This document shows positions 53,001 through 64,000 of a stretch of DNA of 64,000 nt, in pieces (the first letter of the stretch is position 1; every line of letters begins with the position of its first letter). Made by a program: the position numbers and the translations under genes. The DNA is from Cladopsammia gracilis. Lineage: Eukaryota > Cnidaria > Anthozoa > Scleractinia > Dendrophylliidae. The notes beneath the pieces are model-generated. The model searched no databases, was not told the DNA's origin, and saw only the letters and a program-made list of their open reading frames with translations. The DNA lies in NCBI GenBank assembly GCA_022457155.1, contig JAJGOT010000053.1, positions 701,001 through 765,000 of the forward strand. The letters are read 5' to 3'.

Positions 53001-56000
53001 AGAGACCAGGCTCGAACTACCGACCTTCAGGTTGAAAGTCCGACGCGCTAACCACTAGACCACCGTGTCTCCGCAAGTAATGACTATGCACATAGGGCTT
53101 CATTCACACTGTTATGTGAGGTTTTATCTGTAACTTCCCCTCAGACCCAGGCCACATGGATACACTGAACCCTTTCACACCCCAAGTCAATTATGGAGAC
53201 ATGTAGTGCAGTTCTAACTTTTAAGTTTGTGGACAAAATCCTATGGTGTGACCATTCAAATGAAACCTCTTCGGCAGTACTTTTGCACGGTACCATTTGT
53301 TTTTCAATATTTAACAAAATAAAAAAAAATTGGAATTTTCCAAAAGTAAATTCACTTATTCGCCACTTACATCTCCATAACCTGTCACTTGGTTATGATG
53401 AGTCGTAAGAGGAGCTTTTTCTGCATGGCTGTGAAGGTTTCTTTTTGTTCTAGAGTAAAAGTAAAGAAACAGCATTTTATTAGATTTCATTTTAAACATT
53501 ACTTACAGATGGATCCCTATTTCTTAGTCTAGCAACTTTTTTGTAGTTCTTTGAACAGCTATAGCAACAGCCAAGGTCAAGAGGGGCATACATGCGATCA
53601 TGTAGGTAATGATTTTGGCCAAAAAAAAATGAATAAAGGCTCCAAACCTACCTTAGATTTACCATTGAACATGAGCAGTTTTTATTAGATCACTTGAGGA
53701 TTACATTTGCTAACTCTAAAGAATTTTGCTGAAGGTATGTTATTCATATTGGCAGACAGCTCTCTTTTTGGTTCTAATGGTATCCATCTTTGAAACAATT
53801 TCCTGCATTATGAAAATAAATTCTCCTAAACAATTACTTACGAAACATGTTCCAATCTAATCCAATCCCCATTCTTCAGATATTCCAAAGGCTGCTGATC
53901 ATCTGTAAATAAAATAATACACATTTTCATTAGATTGTGTTGGATTTCTGACACTCAGTTGCATCGAGATAAAAATTCAGCTGGTATATAATTATGAAGT
54001 CACACACTCATAAGACACAAACAAGAGCATATGGATCTACTCACTGTAATCTTCATAGGCTTTCTTTATCAACCACTTGTTGTTGTCATCTTTGTGAGAG
54101 TAGCAGGTAACCTGATATAAAGACATGCACGCAACGATAAGTTAGACAAAGTACAATTGCGACTTTGAGCGATGAAGTCATCATTTCGATCGAAGAGCTG
54201 GGAGCATAACCGCCTTACAGTGTATGTAAAGTTCTGGGATTTTATTCTGTATTTCCTCCCATTATGCTGAGAAACAATTTTTTTTTTTGCAAAAGAAGCC
54301 ACAAGGAAACCAAGTTTTATGCATTATGTTATTTCTCGAAAATGAAGCAAAAACCAGAGAAAAAAATTAAAAGCAATGTTTTGCAATTTGTCGCACACAA
54401 AAAATGGAACATTTTACCATGGCTGCACTTTACAACATGACCACCAGAAACATGCAGAAATCAAAGAGGAGGAAATAGTTTGTGTCACGGCAGTCCTCAC
54501 CTGCTGTTGCTCAGGGGGGTGTTCCTTGGGGTACAGATGTTGGTGAGAGTGCAAAAGTGCTCCTCCAGCTCGGGTATTCTTAAGGGTCACTATGGAACCA
54601 AAGGCCAGGTCTGGCAAAAATAAAAAGATAAAAACAATTATCATGAAAGATACATGTAGATGTAATGTTCATTGTGTCACAAGCATAGGACAAAGAAACA
54701 AATCTGAGTCACCAACATGAAATTTATCAGGGTTCGAAATTAACAGTTGTCCGGTTGTCCCGGACAACCAAAATTATGATGGGGCAACCAAATTGTGCTG
54801 AGTGGTTGCCCCTTGGGCAACCCAATCTGGCATGGCACTTGTCCCTATTAATAAAGTTGAATAAATATAACAGCTTGTTGTCTTTAAAGAGTTAACGATA
54901 CCTAAAAGTTAGTCGAAAGTAAAACAAATGCGGAAGAAATAGTGGAATATCACGTACTGTTGGAAGGCTTTTCTCTTTTCTGAATGTTGATACCAACCAG
55001 CGGTTGTATAGTCCATGATACACGAGTGAGATCTGCTCTGTGATGCTGCCATGTTTGTTCCCTGAAGTACGATGGCAATTTGTTGTTTGCCTGTTCTCCT
55101 TTAAAACCTTTTTTAAGTGATTCTTTCTTTAATAATGTTAGTTAATATGAGCCTCTTCCGCTACCTCAGCCGTGAGAAAGTGAAGGATGGTGGCGATAAC
55201 AACAATTCGGAAGCCACAAGGAAAGATGATGATCAAAGGAATGCTACGGGTGTCTCAAAATCTACAGCAGAATTAGCCGAGGCGCAAGAAAGCTAAAAAA
55301 AAAGGTTTCGTACGTTTCAAGAGTCGGGGAATACTGGAAGACCCTGGCTGGAATTTCACACGAAAGAAAACGCTATGTTTTGTAGCTATTGCTGACAGTT
55401 TTAGAAAGATAAATCTGCATTTGGAAGCCTGCATTTCTGAAGACATTTGAAATAAGTTTCTTGGCAAGCTTTATTATTATAAGAAGTGGATTTATGCGAA
55501 GTTCCAACTTTCAAGTTTTTTTTCCCGTTGCAATACTGTAATTGTGTTGATTTTTATTATATTATTAAGGTTTGCATGACTGATGGACTAAAAACAACTC
55601 TCAGACGGACACAGGCTGGTCAAAACATTATATTAAGACGCTCTTGAATACAGTTCACTGTATTTTTATTTCATTTCCTTGTGAAAATTAATAAAACTCA
55701 CTATTTGGCTCCTGTATTAGTTTCTTAGCTTGAACTGGGGCAAGAGCTTGGACAACCAAAATATTCTATGGACAACCAAACCAAGTCTTGTGGTTGCCCC
55801 AAGGGCAACTGGACATAGAAGTAAATTTCGAACCCTGTTTATACCCACGACCTACAGTGTACCACCTGTACACCGGTCAGATGCTCTAACAGAGTAACTA
55901 CTGACCTACGAGAGACTCCAGTGAGCTAGGCCACATACCAGGGCAACGTAAATATACGACACGCATCCTGCATAGACATACACATTATTACGTTGCTACA

Positions 56001-58751
56001 CAGTATAGCAACCTCTCTTAGAAAAGTCATCTATCTATTAAAAAATCTATCTTTTTTCTCTCTCAGTCCCAGAATCTAGTTTTTGACCCTCTTGAAAACA
56101 AACTCTGCAAAAAACCCATGCCTTCAGATATTTCTACCTGTGCCCGCCTCATTGAGCTTCCATGTTTGGAGTCGGGGAAGGGAATTTCCTGGAGCCACAA
56201 AATAAAGGATTGTTTCATTTTTTTGGATTAATAAAAATAACCTGTTGTTTTATGCTGTTCATTAAACATGTTGCTACAAACCTGCTGGTACAGCATTTCT
56301 ATAGAGCTGATTCCCTTTAAGAGTTGATTGAAAAGCAGAACTGAAAAATCCATCGCCTGGGCCACTGCAGAGTAAATCAAAGCAATAACATAAGATCCCG
56401 GGGGGGGGGGGGGGGTACTCAACAAGGTTTTGTACGGGGATGCTCCGCCCCGAGGTCCAAACCCTTACCCATTCATATACCGTTTTTGACAGAAATGGTA
56501 CCCCTTTCATATACCTTTCATTGAAAATGGTACCCCTTTCATATATCTTTGAGTGAAAATGGTACCTCTTTCATATAGCCTTTACGTGCCTCTGTTTGAT
56601 ATATTTTGAACGGCCCTTTTTATAATACTTAAATGGCAGTTTTTCCTATCTTTTTTATGCTTCAACGGCGTGGCTTCGCTTCCTTTTACTATTCTTCGTG
56701 AAATCCCTACCCTTTCATATACTCCAACTCGTGAAATCCATACTCTTTCATATACTCCATCTCGTGAAATCCCGACCCTTTCATATACCTCCAGCCTAAA
56801 AAAGGTACCCCTTTCGGGCGGAGCATCCCCGTATAGCTCATTAGAGGGAGTACCCCCCCCCCCCCCCCCCCCCGGGCATAAGATTCCACTGGATGGCTAT
56901 AAGGTTATTTCAGAGTTCTTTACTAAGACTACAACCAGTCTACTATAATAATATTATATCCCCACTGTGATCCAAACAAATAGAGAGAATTAGTGAGTTA
57001 CAACAAAGGGTGGGGCAGACACAGTCAAAGCTCCTGTAAGTACATTAGTGTAAAGTTAAAATGGGGTTTGTCAAGGTACACTGTAGGCTAAGTAGAGTTG
57101 TCTGCTTATGAGTGTTGTCCGCTTATGAGAGAGTGTTGTCTGCTTATGAGAGAGTGTTGTCCGCTTATGAGAGAGTGTTGTCTGCTTATGAGAGAGTGTT
57201 GTCCGCTTATGAGAGTGTTGCCCCTTATGAGGGTGTTGTCCACTTATGAGAGTGTTGTCCCCTTATGAGAGTGTTGTCTGCTTATGAGAGTGTTGTCTGC
57301 TTATGAGGGTGTTGTCCCCTTATGAGAGTGTTGTCCGCCTATGATGGTGTTGTTTGCTTATGAGAGTGTTGTTTGCTTATGAGAGTGTTGTCCCCTTATG
57401 AGAGTGTTGTCCCCTTATGAGAGTGTTGTCCCCTTATGAGAGTGTTGTCCCCTTATGAGAGTGTTGTCCGCCTATGACAGTGTTGTCTGCTTTTGAGAGT
57501 GTTGTCCGCTTATGAGAGTGTTGTCCCCTTATGAGAGTGTTGTCTGCTTATGAGGGTGTTGTCCGCTTATGAGAGTGTTGCCCCTTATGAGGGTGTTGTC
57601 CACTTATGAGAGTGTTGCCCCTTATGAGAGTGTTGTCCCCTTATGAGAGTGTTGTCCCCTTATGAGAGTGTTGTCCGCCTATGACAGTGTTGTCTGCTTT
57701 TGAGAGTGTTGTTTGCTTATGAGAGAGTTGTACTCTTATGAGTGTTATATTTTTATGAGTGTTGTCTGCTTATGAGAGTGTTGTTGGCTCAGAAAGCTTT
57801 GACTGCATTCACAATTCGCAACTTGATTCAAAGACAATCAAAGTACTCAGGTCATAAGATGTGGGGAAATTAAAAGACCCCTCCCAGTTTGACAGATAGA
57901 CTGACAGATGGACTGACTGACAGACTGACAGATAGACTGACAGATGGACTGACTGACAGACTGACAGATAGACTGACAGATGGACTGACTGACAGACTGA
58001 CAGACAGATGGACTGAGAGACTGACTGACCAACTGACACATAGACAGACAGACACTGACAGACAGACTAAAAGACTGACCAACAGACTGACAGACCAACA
58101 GACAGATGGACTGACAGGCAGACAGATACTGACACACAGACTAACAGACTGACCGACAGACTGACTGACCGACAGACAGATGGATTGATGGGCAGACAGA
58201 CTAACAGACTGACTGACAGACTGACAAAGAGACTGACAGACTGACTGAAAAACAGACTGACAGACAAACTGACTGACAGACTAACTGACTGACTGACTGA
58301 CTGACAGACAGACAGACAGACAGACAGATTGAAATTTTAAGTTGTTTTTAAAATTTTTTTTTTAACTTTTATATCAATTACCTACACTTCAGTACTTAAT
58401 TCATACAATATTATGTAAGTTTATGGTGCATATACCTGGAAAAGGACAAAAACAAAAACCATTTCCCCTACCTGTTTGGCAGCACTTTGAAGTGAACAGC
58501 AAACCAAAAGAGATAAACAAAGATGGGTACCATGATTAAACAGAGCACTCGAGCCATGAAGTGTTTACCAATCTCAAACTAAACAACAAAACAAACAAAA
58601 CAATAAAATGAGAATGAGAACCAGTCAGTGTTCAACGCACCCTCAACAAAATTATAATGATGTGTGCATGAACCAGGCTGTACTTCAAGTAATTTCAAAG
58701 GGTGTCTAAGGATCATTTGTTCATTTGCACCTGATGTCATAAAAAATTTGA

Positions 58752-58788
<37 letters not shown>

Positions 58789-61700
58789 CACTTTATTTAA
58801 GTGTCAAGGTATTTAGCGCGCGAGCACTAATTGGGGACACTAAATAAAGAAACAAATATTCAAATAGAACATAACATTTTAAAAATTCCAACTGGCAGGA
58901 GGCAAACCAGTTGGCTATTTTACAAGCGTGGTCGAGGAGTTGAACTCGGGTCTGCCGTGAAACAACTCCAGCAAGTGGTTAGAGCGGGACTTGAACCCGG
59001 GACCTCCGGATTACAAGTCCGATGCCCTAACCACTCGACCTTGCTGCCTCCCTTACACTGTAACAACATATTATATACAGCCCTTCTTTTAATGGCTTCT
59101 TCATATTGATCAGCAATAGCAATGGTTGTGTGAAGTTTCGTGTCAATACATTACATTGCTTTCAATGGAGATATTCACGTAGCATTTAAAATGTTTGGCG
59201 GTGCAGCTGAGCCTCTCCATGTGCGAAACAAAAACAAATATTTTGCACTCAGTTTGTAGACTGACTAAAGCAAGGATGCAACAATTGCAGCTGAAAACAT
59301 AAAAGTATTATACTAACCAGTGATAGAGAAAGATCTCCTAGCAAGTCCCATAAGTTCAGCACTGTTGTGATACCAGCCCAGAGAATCACAAACAGACCAA
59401 CCCATTTACAGCTAGTGGATGAACAAATTCACAAGATTTCATCATATGGTCAGTACTGCTTTAACCAATCTTAAGTTATTCCTAGACTAAGACTAAATAG
59501 TAGACAGCAGCTTAGTTTACTGGTCATAATGTCATAAGGCAACTATTTCTGGCCAGTGTGGCTACAATCATATCATGCTTCAAAATGACAATGCATGACC
59601 AAGCAGCGATAAATGTCCCACCTTATGTAAAACATAAAACTGTAAGAAAAACTAGATATTCTGACCCAATGAAATTTATTCAAACGCAAACTTTATGTGA
59701 CGAATACAAATTTAGTTTTTGGCCAGAACAATAAATGATTGGAATAGTTTAACATCACATATTATAAACATGACCTCGACCAGTAGTTTTAAGGCAGCTG
59801 TTAATGATTATCTCCTTGCCTAAGTTAGACTGATTATCATTATTTTTATTTGCACTATCTTTTACATGTACATTTCGCACTTTGCATTAAAACTTGCTAC
59901 ATATGTCCATTAGGATTTTGCAAGTAAATCATGTAGATATACATGTACACTGTAGATGTCGAATGAGTTGCAAGTATTCCCATTCAGAAATCACAAAATA
60001 TAATTCTAAAGAATAATGAATGTATAGTTCGTCCATTACATTCTCGATAATGACTAATTTTGTGGTAGTTTTAAAGAAATCTTTGCTCTGTTACTTACTA
60101 GATTCATGTTTGCGTATGACACATCAGATAATTGCACACACGTGCATCAAGGCATTTCCACATTTCAACATTTGTCATCTGCAATGGGTGCTTATTGAAA
60201 ATGCTGCAGACTCTACAAGTATGTCAGGCCAAACAAAAGTGAGAGTTTCAACTCTCATAAACTCTCATTCTCATTTAAAGTGGGCTTGAGGTGGCCTACA
60301 ACAGTTTCTAGCAATTCCCTGTACTTGTAACATCTGTACACTAAGATGGATCAATTTCTTTACCAGTTGATGCTACAATGATGGTATTAAACAAATGCCT
60401 AGTCATTGGTGAGCAAGTTATGGTCATTGTCATGACGTAACAGGTTATCATAGTAACAGTATAACCTATTAAAGACACCCTTAATTTTAGCTTCAAGTGG
60501 TTGTAATAGAACAAGCTGTGTAACCACCATTTTTATTATGAGATTAAGATACAATTTTTTCCAAAGTTTAAAAAAAATTCTTGGGAAGGGGTTCAGAGCC
60601 ACCTTAAATTTTCAAGTCTGTATTGACTCCATTACCTACCTAAAAGCACAGGACAAAGCGACTCCTGATGCAGTCATCCAAAACCACCATTCAAAAGTGT
60701 AAGGACTGGAGACAAACAGACAAAAAAGAACATGTTAGGCCAAATAACAGCCAAGACAAGAGTTTATTAGCAGCTAAACAACCTACAGTACAAGTATCAA
60801 CACAAGCTACTAGGTATACAAAATTTTAATATTAATATGGGAAACAATACTATAATTAATGCACAAATCCCAGTTTTAGACCCAGATCTATGTGTGCTGT
60901 GGACAGCTAACCAAAAAATAATTCTGGTTATAAGAACCCTGGATATTTTTTCATAGACACTGAAACCACAGATCCCCCCCCCCCCCCCCCCTTCCAATCC
61001 CTTAGTAAGGTAAAACAATATTAGATCTGAGCAAATTCTTACAATCTTGAGCATGAGATCTTCATAATTATACACATCAAACAGTAAATACTGTACATGT
61101 AGTACCCCCAAAACACTTATTATAAGAAGTGGTATAAGCCTAGGGCTTATAAGTGTGATTTTCAGTACCATTAACATATCAAAGAGATATTGTGGTGCTT
61201 TACAGACAGACAAGCATCTACTGTAAACTAGATCTGATGTACTTACACATTTTTGAAGTTTTGAAACTTTGTAAAACAATAAGTTGACAGCATAATATAA
61301 AACATAAGAACTGGATCCAGAAGAATGTACTGTGAAATAGTTATACATCCATGATCTAAAACAAAAACAAATGGCTGAGTTTAACAAGGATACTAGTGTG
61401 GTACTTATAGTTTTAATAAGTTGTTTTTCAGTTAGTCACACCTTTTAGCCTTGTGGTGGTCTGTTGGTTTAATGGTTAGTATAAATGTATTATTTATACT
61501 TGCATTCCAAACCCTGCAAATAGCTTCTCTAGAACTTTACTAAGGGCCTGTTTATATGGTCTCGGGTACCCGAGACAACCCTTCCCCCCGGAGACAACTT
61601 TGCCGAGCGTTTATATGAGAAATGTTGTCCCTGCTGACCGAGTCAAAGTTGACCCTACTTAAATATTCAAAACGCTGCATAGATATTCAAATCTAAATAC

Positions 61701-62494
61701 AGCTATCGTATACCTGTTCTTTTGACTTTGTTTCAATCATTCGATCACTGTGGGCTTTGCTGATTTACATTTCACTTCTTTAATGCAAATTTGTGTTCTT
61801 TAACCTAAAACTTGGCTTTCCGTGACACGCAGAACGCCGTGAGTTGTCCCGGGTAGGCGAGCCAAAGTGTTTATATGAGAAAAAGTTGTCCCGCCTGCCA
61901 GGATTACCCTACCTGCCGAGGCGAGACAACTCGCCCACCCGAGTTGTCTCGTTCCCCCGAGACGAGTCACGATTCTCATGTAAACGGTTGGTTTAATTTT
62001 TCAAAGAAATAAGTGAAAAGTTAGCTCAGCCAGGGTAACTCGGGGGGGAGGGTTGTCTCGGGTACCCTAAGCAGTACTTTCCTGTGGTGCCATTTATTAT
62101 GTAGTACCATGTGTAGCCCTGTCAAAACGAGCCGACAACCAGCAATTTTGATGTCTACAGTCAACTAACTGCCGTCTACTTCACACTGGAGTTCACAAAT
62201 CGTGACTAATAACAAAGTACATCGCTATCAAGGAGCACTTTCATGCAATGGTATAATTTTGTGTTTCAATTTTTACAAGTGTCAATTTGTAGATAAAGTA
62301 TTTATAATAAGTCTAAGGGTGATGGAAGGTAGTGAAGAAACCTTAGAATAACTCTATCAGATAATCAGCATTTGTACTAACTTACCAAAAACAATAAATG
62401 CTGTGCCTAAAAGGGCAGCCCCTGTAGACTTGGTGAGTTCCCATACAGTGAGATAGGCAAGTGGCACACACAGGGCTCCCAAGGTTGCACAAAA
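38057..62494 (-). CDS. POMT2: protein O-mannosyltransferase (POMT2-like), N-terminal exons outside the window
   Basis: Exons from 5' to 3' on minus: 62386-62494, 61247-61355, 60640-60705, 59318-59411, 58472-58578, 56282-56364, 54501-54610, 54045-54111, 53842-53902, 53371-53449, 51861-52015, 51228-51316, 50950-51026, 50488-50559, 43129-43179, 42063-42168, 41323-41463, 40570-40684, 38057-38162. Phases join throughout. The enzyme transfers mannose from dolichyl-phosphate-mannose to Ser/Thr in the ER (alpha-dystroglycan pathway). Visible parts are PMT membrane helices ([26 protein letters not shown]), the MIR-domain region ([24 protein letters not shown]-like strands), the [12 protein letters not shown] segment, the [23 protein letters not shown] block and the C-terminal LDSWEV. 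POMT1 is less likely from the C-terminus. The intron between 43179 and 50488 holds a 6.7-kb composite element. Confidence 0.88.
38388..39130. mobile_element. Tc1/mariner-superfamily (Tigger/pogo-like) non-autonomous element
   Basis: The ends CAGTCGAACCTGTACATAACG and the inverted GGTTCGACTG are flanked by TA on both sides (38386-38387, 39131-39132). GTATTAAGCGGCCAC is repeated internally. A tRNA-SINE is nested in it. Confidence 0.75.
38767..39068 (+). mobile_element. tRNA-derived SINE, copy 1 of 3
   Basis: The head GTGGTCTAGTGGTTAGCGCG and GGTTCGAGCC resemble tRNA A and B boxes; the body ends in a T-rich tail. A perfect 10-bp duplication, ACCTGTATTA, flanks it (38757-38766 and 39069-39078). 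The other copies are at 52783-53080 and 63022-63327. Confidence 0.85.
39288..39545. repeat. dispersed repeat, copy 1 of 2
   Basis: Shares long stretches with 42380-42660, such as GGTCCATGGAAACTTCTGAA and GCATGATCCAATTAAAAATA. Same orientation. Confidence 0.65.
39763..39974. mobile_element. long-palindrome MITE
   Basis: CAAGAATTTGGTTTTATC and further about 90 bp are inverted at the right end, with only a short centre around the repeated GAAGGGCTAGC. It lies downstream of the last POMT2 intron boundary, within the intron before the last exon. Confidence 0.7.
40243..40433. mobile_element. 190-bp MITE, copy 3 of 3, inverted
   Basis: Reverse orientation relative to 1449-1638 and 31256-31446, otherwise closely similar along its full length. 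Confidence 0.75.
40825..41006. mobile_element. hAT-like MITE
   Basis: The ends CAGGGCTGTC and GACAGCCCTG are inverted; the centre is GC-richer, with no coding capacity. The flanks CTATTATT and ATTATTTG share only ATTATT, so the target duplication is not certain. Confidence 0.55.
41783..41915. repeat. 17-bp tandem repeat
   Basis: About eight copies of TAGATGCCCGACCATCC with point changes, in a POMT2 intron. Confidence 0.8.
42380..42660. repeat. dispersed repeat, copy 2 of 2
   Basis: Partner of 39288-39545. It is followed by a short CATA microsatellite (42780-42798) and a sequence also seen near 62183 (GAGTTCACAAATC). Confidence 0.6.
44642..44809 (+). pseudogene. truncated copy of a transposon-type ORF
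   Basis: The frame begins [19 protein letters not shown] and matches the N-terminal part of the minus-strand ORF starting at 47808. After about 56 residues (ENRLDQNG) it runs into the 45-bp minisatellite, which replaces the rest. Confidence 0.55.
44810..45982. repeat. 45-bp minisatellite, about 26 copies
   Basis: The unit GTGATGCCAGTCATGGAGTA(CCGAGCC...) is nearly identical in the inner 20 copies; the first few copies vary in the C-run part. Because 45 is a multiple of three, frames on both strands stay open for over 350 codons. A single related unit lies at about 44155-44195. Confidence 0.95.
47098..47808 (-). pseudogene. transposon-type ORF broken by an in-frame TAG
   Basis: The frame starts at 47808 ([19 protein letters not shown]), includes helical [19 protein letters not shown] and a Lys/Gln-rich part, and hits TAG at 47422-47424 after LADSSDAG. 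The same frame then continues with [19 protein letters not shown] and a Lys/Arg/Gln-rich tail. The order suggests a gag-like or ORF1-like protein of a mobile element with one nonsense change. I do not know the family. Confidence 0.5.
48270..49850. other. right interior of the 6.7-kb element, no gene seen
   Basis: No convincing coding frame or repeat unit. The right end (49850-49976) has several GATCGATC palindromes (CTCGGATCGATCCGAG twice). Confidence 0.4.
49988..50170. mobile_element. MITE with long inverted repeats
   Basis: ACAAATTTACACCGGTTTTCC and the following about 70 bp recur inverted at 50095-50170, around a short centre. It lies next to the end of the 6.7-kb element. Confidence 0.7.
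50677..50871 (+). mobile_element. 5'-truncated copy of a second SINE family
   Basis: Matches the reverse complement of 58755-58945 (GAGTTCAACTCCTCGACCAC ... GTGTCCCCAATTAGTGCTCG), ending in ATT repeats. The tRNA-like head is missing. Confidence 0.75.
52783..53080 (-). mobile_element. tRNA-derived SINE, copy 2 of 3
   Basis: The reverse complement begins with the tRNA-like GTGGTCTAGTGGTTAGCGCG head and ends near AAAGTCGCAC. AAGTAA near both ends may be the remnant of a target duplication. Confidence 0.8.
54729..55837 (+). mobile_element. hAT-like element relic with a zinc-finger ORF remnant
   Basis: Termini CAGGGTTCGAAA and TTTCGAACCCTG are inverted, and the repeated words GGACAACCAAA and GGTTGCCCC lie inside both ends. 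At about 55147-55450 (+) a broken frame begins [16 protein letters not shown] and later has [18 protein letters not shown], reminiscent of TTF/BED-type fingers of hAT-related genes. It contains several stops, so it is dead. It lies in a POMT2 intron. Confidence 0.55.
56398..56876. repeat. GGGGTAC-type inverted-repeat element, copy 4 of 4
   Basis: It is bounded by a G-run (56398-56415) and a C-run (56851-56873), with GGGGATGCTCCGCCC at 56438 and GGGCGGAGCATCCCC at 56816. It starts 34 bp from a POMT2 exon (56282-56364). Confidence 0.75.
57095..57785. repeat. 19-bp minisatellite
   Basis: More than 30 copies of a GAGAGTGTTGTCCGCTTAT-type unit with alternating CCGC, CTGC and CCCC variants; part of the array (about 57200-57480 and 57540-57690) repeats in the same higher order. 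Confidence 0.9.
57885..58330. repeat. GACT/GACA low-complexity tract
   Basis: Four-base units GACT, GACA and GATG in mixed order, ending in pure GACA repeats near 58300. Open frames across it (Ser/Val/Leu or Thr/Asp/Arg repeats) are artefacts of the repeat. Confidence 0.9.
58755..59052 (-). mobile_element. second tRNA-derived SINE family, full copy
   Basis: On the minus strand a tRNA-like head (GTCGAGTGGTTAGGGCATCG ... GGGTTCAAGTCCCGCT) is followed by a body and an ATT microsatellite tail (58757-58788). A truncated copy is at 50677-50871. Confidence 0.8.
61545..62070. mobile_element. inverted-repeat element in the POMT2 5' region
   Basis: TCTCGGGTACCCGAGACAAC at the left has its inverse GGTTGTCTCGGGTACCC at the right, with internal repeats of GTTTATATGAGAAA. 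No coding capacity. Confidence 0.6.
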
Positions 62495-63021
62495 CTAACA
62501 ATACAATAAAAACAGACTGTTAACTAAAGGTAAACATCGATCATTTACAGTAGTTAAATCAATTTAAAATACTATAGTCAACCAAAATGCTTTAAATACA
62601 TTTCAAGTGCAATATCCTGCATTTTCTATTTTTAATTATCAATTTATTTTGAAGTGGAATTCAGCCAGGCAATGTCCAATGACCAACAAGAAGCTCCAAG
62701 TAGCCTATACTTATGTGCATGTGTAAGAAAGTTTTATGGTATATAAAATGGAGAAGAGTTACTCCTTTACTTCCTGCAAACCATGCCGTTACTATTGAAT
62801 GTTTCAAAATGAAGGCTGTACCACAAGGAAGCCAGTCATTCTTCTGTGTGTTATATACAGTATACCTACATGTGACGTGAACATTAGCAATGTAACGAGG
62901 GTTGTAGGAGACGGTGTCGTGAAAAAAGGAGGGCAAACCTTAACTCATGCCGCTCTGTGCACAAGTAATAATTATTGTTACTTTAAGTGCCAGTGCTGAT
63001 CACACACAATCACTATTATAA

Positions 63022-63327
63022 AGGTAAAAGGTAAGGTAAAGTCGCACTCGAGCCACAAATGGCCCACACGGCCGGACCTTAACCCGGTTTCTGTTAGCAT
63101 GAAGCAACTAGGAATATTGCTAATCCCCCCTGGATGGGATGCTAGTCCATCACAGGGTTACCCCAAGCATTTTATCGCCGGTACCCATTTATACACCTGG
63201 GTGGAGAGAGACAGTGTGGAGTAAAGTTTCTTGTCTAAGGAAACAACACAATGGCAGAGACCAGGCTCGAACCACCGACCTTCAGGTTGAAAGTCCGACG
63301 CGCTAACCACTAGACCACCGTGCCACC
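63022..63327 (-). mobile_element. tRNA-derived SINE, copy 3 of 3
   Basis: Minus orientation. A perfect 17-bp duplication, CACAATCACTATTATAA, flanks it (63005-63021 and 63328-63344). Confidence 0.87.
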
Positions 63328-63600
63328 CACAATCACTATTATAATGATGTTCATTATTTTAGATCTGTCAGTTCCCAAGGGTTTCTTGTTTAGTGAGGTG
63401 AGAGTGAATTATGTTTAATACTGCAACTAAAGTGTACAGTAACTGCAAGATGTTCATTTTGCAATTTAAATACTACTCTGCCCAGGAAACCGTGATACCC
63501 ACAAATTTTATGGCTACCTTCAGAGTAATGATCGTGATGAAGTGAGTTTATTTTAATTGCATCACAAGGTACATTTGTCAGACTCTGTACCATGTGATGG

Positions 63601-63754
63601 CAGTGCTCGACCTTAGCGGTAGTCCAGTAGTCCAGGACTAGTAAAAAATGGGTTTGGGCTAGTAAAATTTCAGCAAATGATGCCTGTTGGCTAGTGCATT
63701 TCAGACCCTACTAGCCCAAGGACTAGTAAGCCAAAAAGTTAAGGTTGAGCACTG
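63601..63754. mobile_element. small inverted-repeat element
   Basis: CAGTGCTCGACCTTA and TAAGGTTGAGCACTG form the ends; the inside has partly inverted GGACTAGTAA words. Confidence 0.6.
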
Positions 63755-64000
63755 TGATGGGCTTTTTTGTATCGTGTGATTGCACTTCCTTTACACTCAA
63801 ACACACACCACAAGATGCATCTAAATTAGACCCACAGCATCATGATTGTTATTCTGAAGGCGACCAGAACATTTGAAGGTGTCATGGTTTACTGGTTCAA
63901 GTTCAAGTACAAGTTTATTATTCACACTTATTCAATTACAATACAACAACAATAAGGAAAAAAAGAAGTAAGAACAGAGCTAACTATACATTGAATTAAA

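Larger units (their letters stand above)
62495..64000. other. POMT2 intron or upstream DNA at the right edge
   Basis: I see no further POMT2 exon, so the N-terminal exons should lie beyond 64000. The stretch holds a SINE (63022-63327), a palindromic element (63601-63754) and AT-rich unique DNA. Confidence 0.5.

Noticed and set aside
57095..57785. CRISPR-like regular repeat array
   Set aside because: Units are contiguous with no unique spacers, in an animal intron; it is a minisatellite.
57809..58267. Ser/Val/Leu-rich and Thr/Asp/Arg-rich frames
   Set aside because: They are translations of the GACT/GACA low-complexity tract.
58960..59050. tRNA gene with CGAGTGGTTAGGGC and GGTTCAAGTCCC boxes (also at 38770, 53040 and 63300)
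   Set aside because: The tRNA-like parts are heads of SINEs, with bodies, tails and, for two copies, target duplications; no intact cloverleaf gene is supported.

Overview
The window is animal nuclear DNA, very probably from a stony coral or another anthozoan. Its genes are split by GT-AG introns, it is full of small inverted-repeat elements and tRNA-derived SINEs, and two conserved animal genes can be read exon by exon. The species assignment is inference from the repeat style; no marker here names a species.

Three host genes are well supported. GINS1 (PSF1, a GINS replication-complex subunit) runs on + from 2287 to 27074 in eight exons. A secreted protein with a bacterial-type architecture (signal peptide, peptidoglycan-binding domain, YkuD-like L,D-transpeptidase domain) runs on + from 30207 to 35408; its catalytic-site exon is duplicated as two alternative last exons. 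A protein O-mannosyltransferase (POMT2-like) runs on - from 62494 down to 38057 in at least 19 exons, with its N-terminal exons beyond the right edge. A fourth gene may start at about 2.1 kb on -, divergent from GINS1.

GINS1 intron 3 carries a complete 19,917-bp Maverick/Polinton (adintovirus-like) element, 4357-24273. It has 705-bp terminal inverted repeats (TIRs) that look nearly identical and a perfect 6-bp target duplication (CTGGTG). It encodes a protein-primed-type DNA polymerase, an integrase with chromodomain, a packaging ATPase, major capsid and penton-like proteins, an adenain-like protease, a PLA2-domain protein, a fibre-like repeat protein, a candidate VLTF3/TFIIB-like zinc-ribbon factor, a candidate ssDNA-binding protein and several lineage proteins. 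Its base composition is much more AT-rich than the host.

The most striking feature is gene expression in this element. Three virion genes (zinc ribbon/PLA2, the 282-aa protein/protease, penton) are each split so that a -1 frameshift would join them. The first has a textbook signal: GGGAAAC, an immediate UAA stop, a 6-nt spacer and a 13-bp stem. The second sits on a run of 12 A, and the downstream protease frame contains no methionine codon at all. The third sits on a run of 10 A. The element also shows repeated promoter-like boxes directly upstream of its start codons, hairpin-plus-T-tract sequences after its genes, and matching palindromes at both convergent gene junctions.

The rest is intron or intergenic DNA with many mobile-element relics: four copies of a GGGGTAC-type element, three copies of a 190-bp element, three copies of one tRNA-SINE and two of another, hAT-like relics, and TTAA-type elements. 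A 6.7-kb composite element in a POMT2 intron holds about 26 copies of a 45-bp minisatellite and a broken transposon-type ORF.
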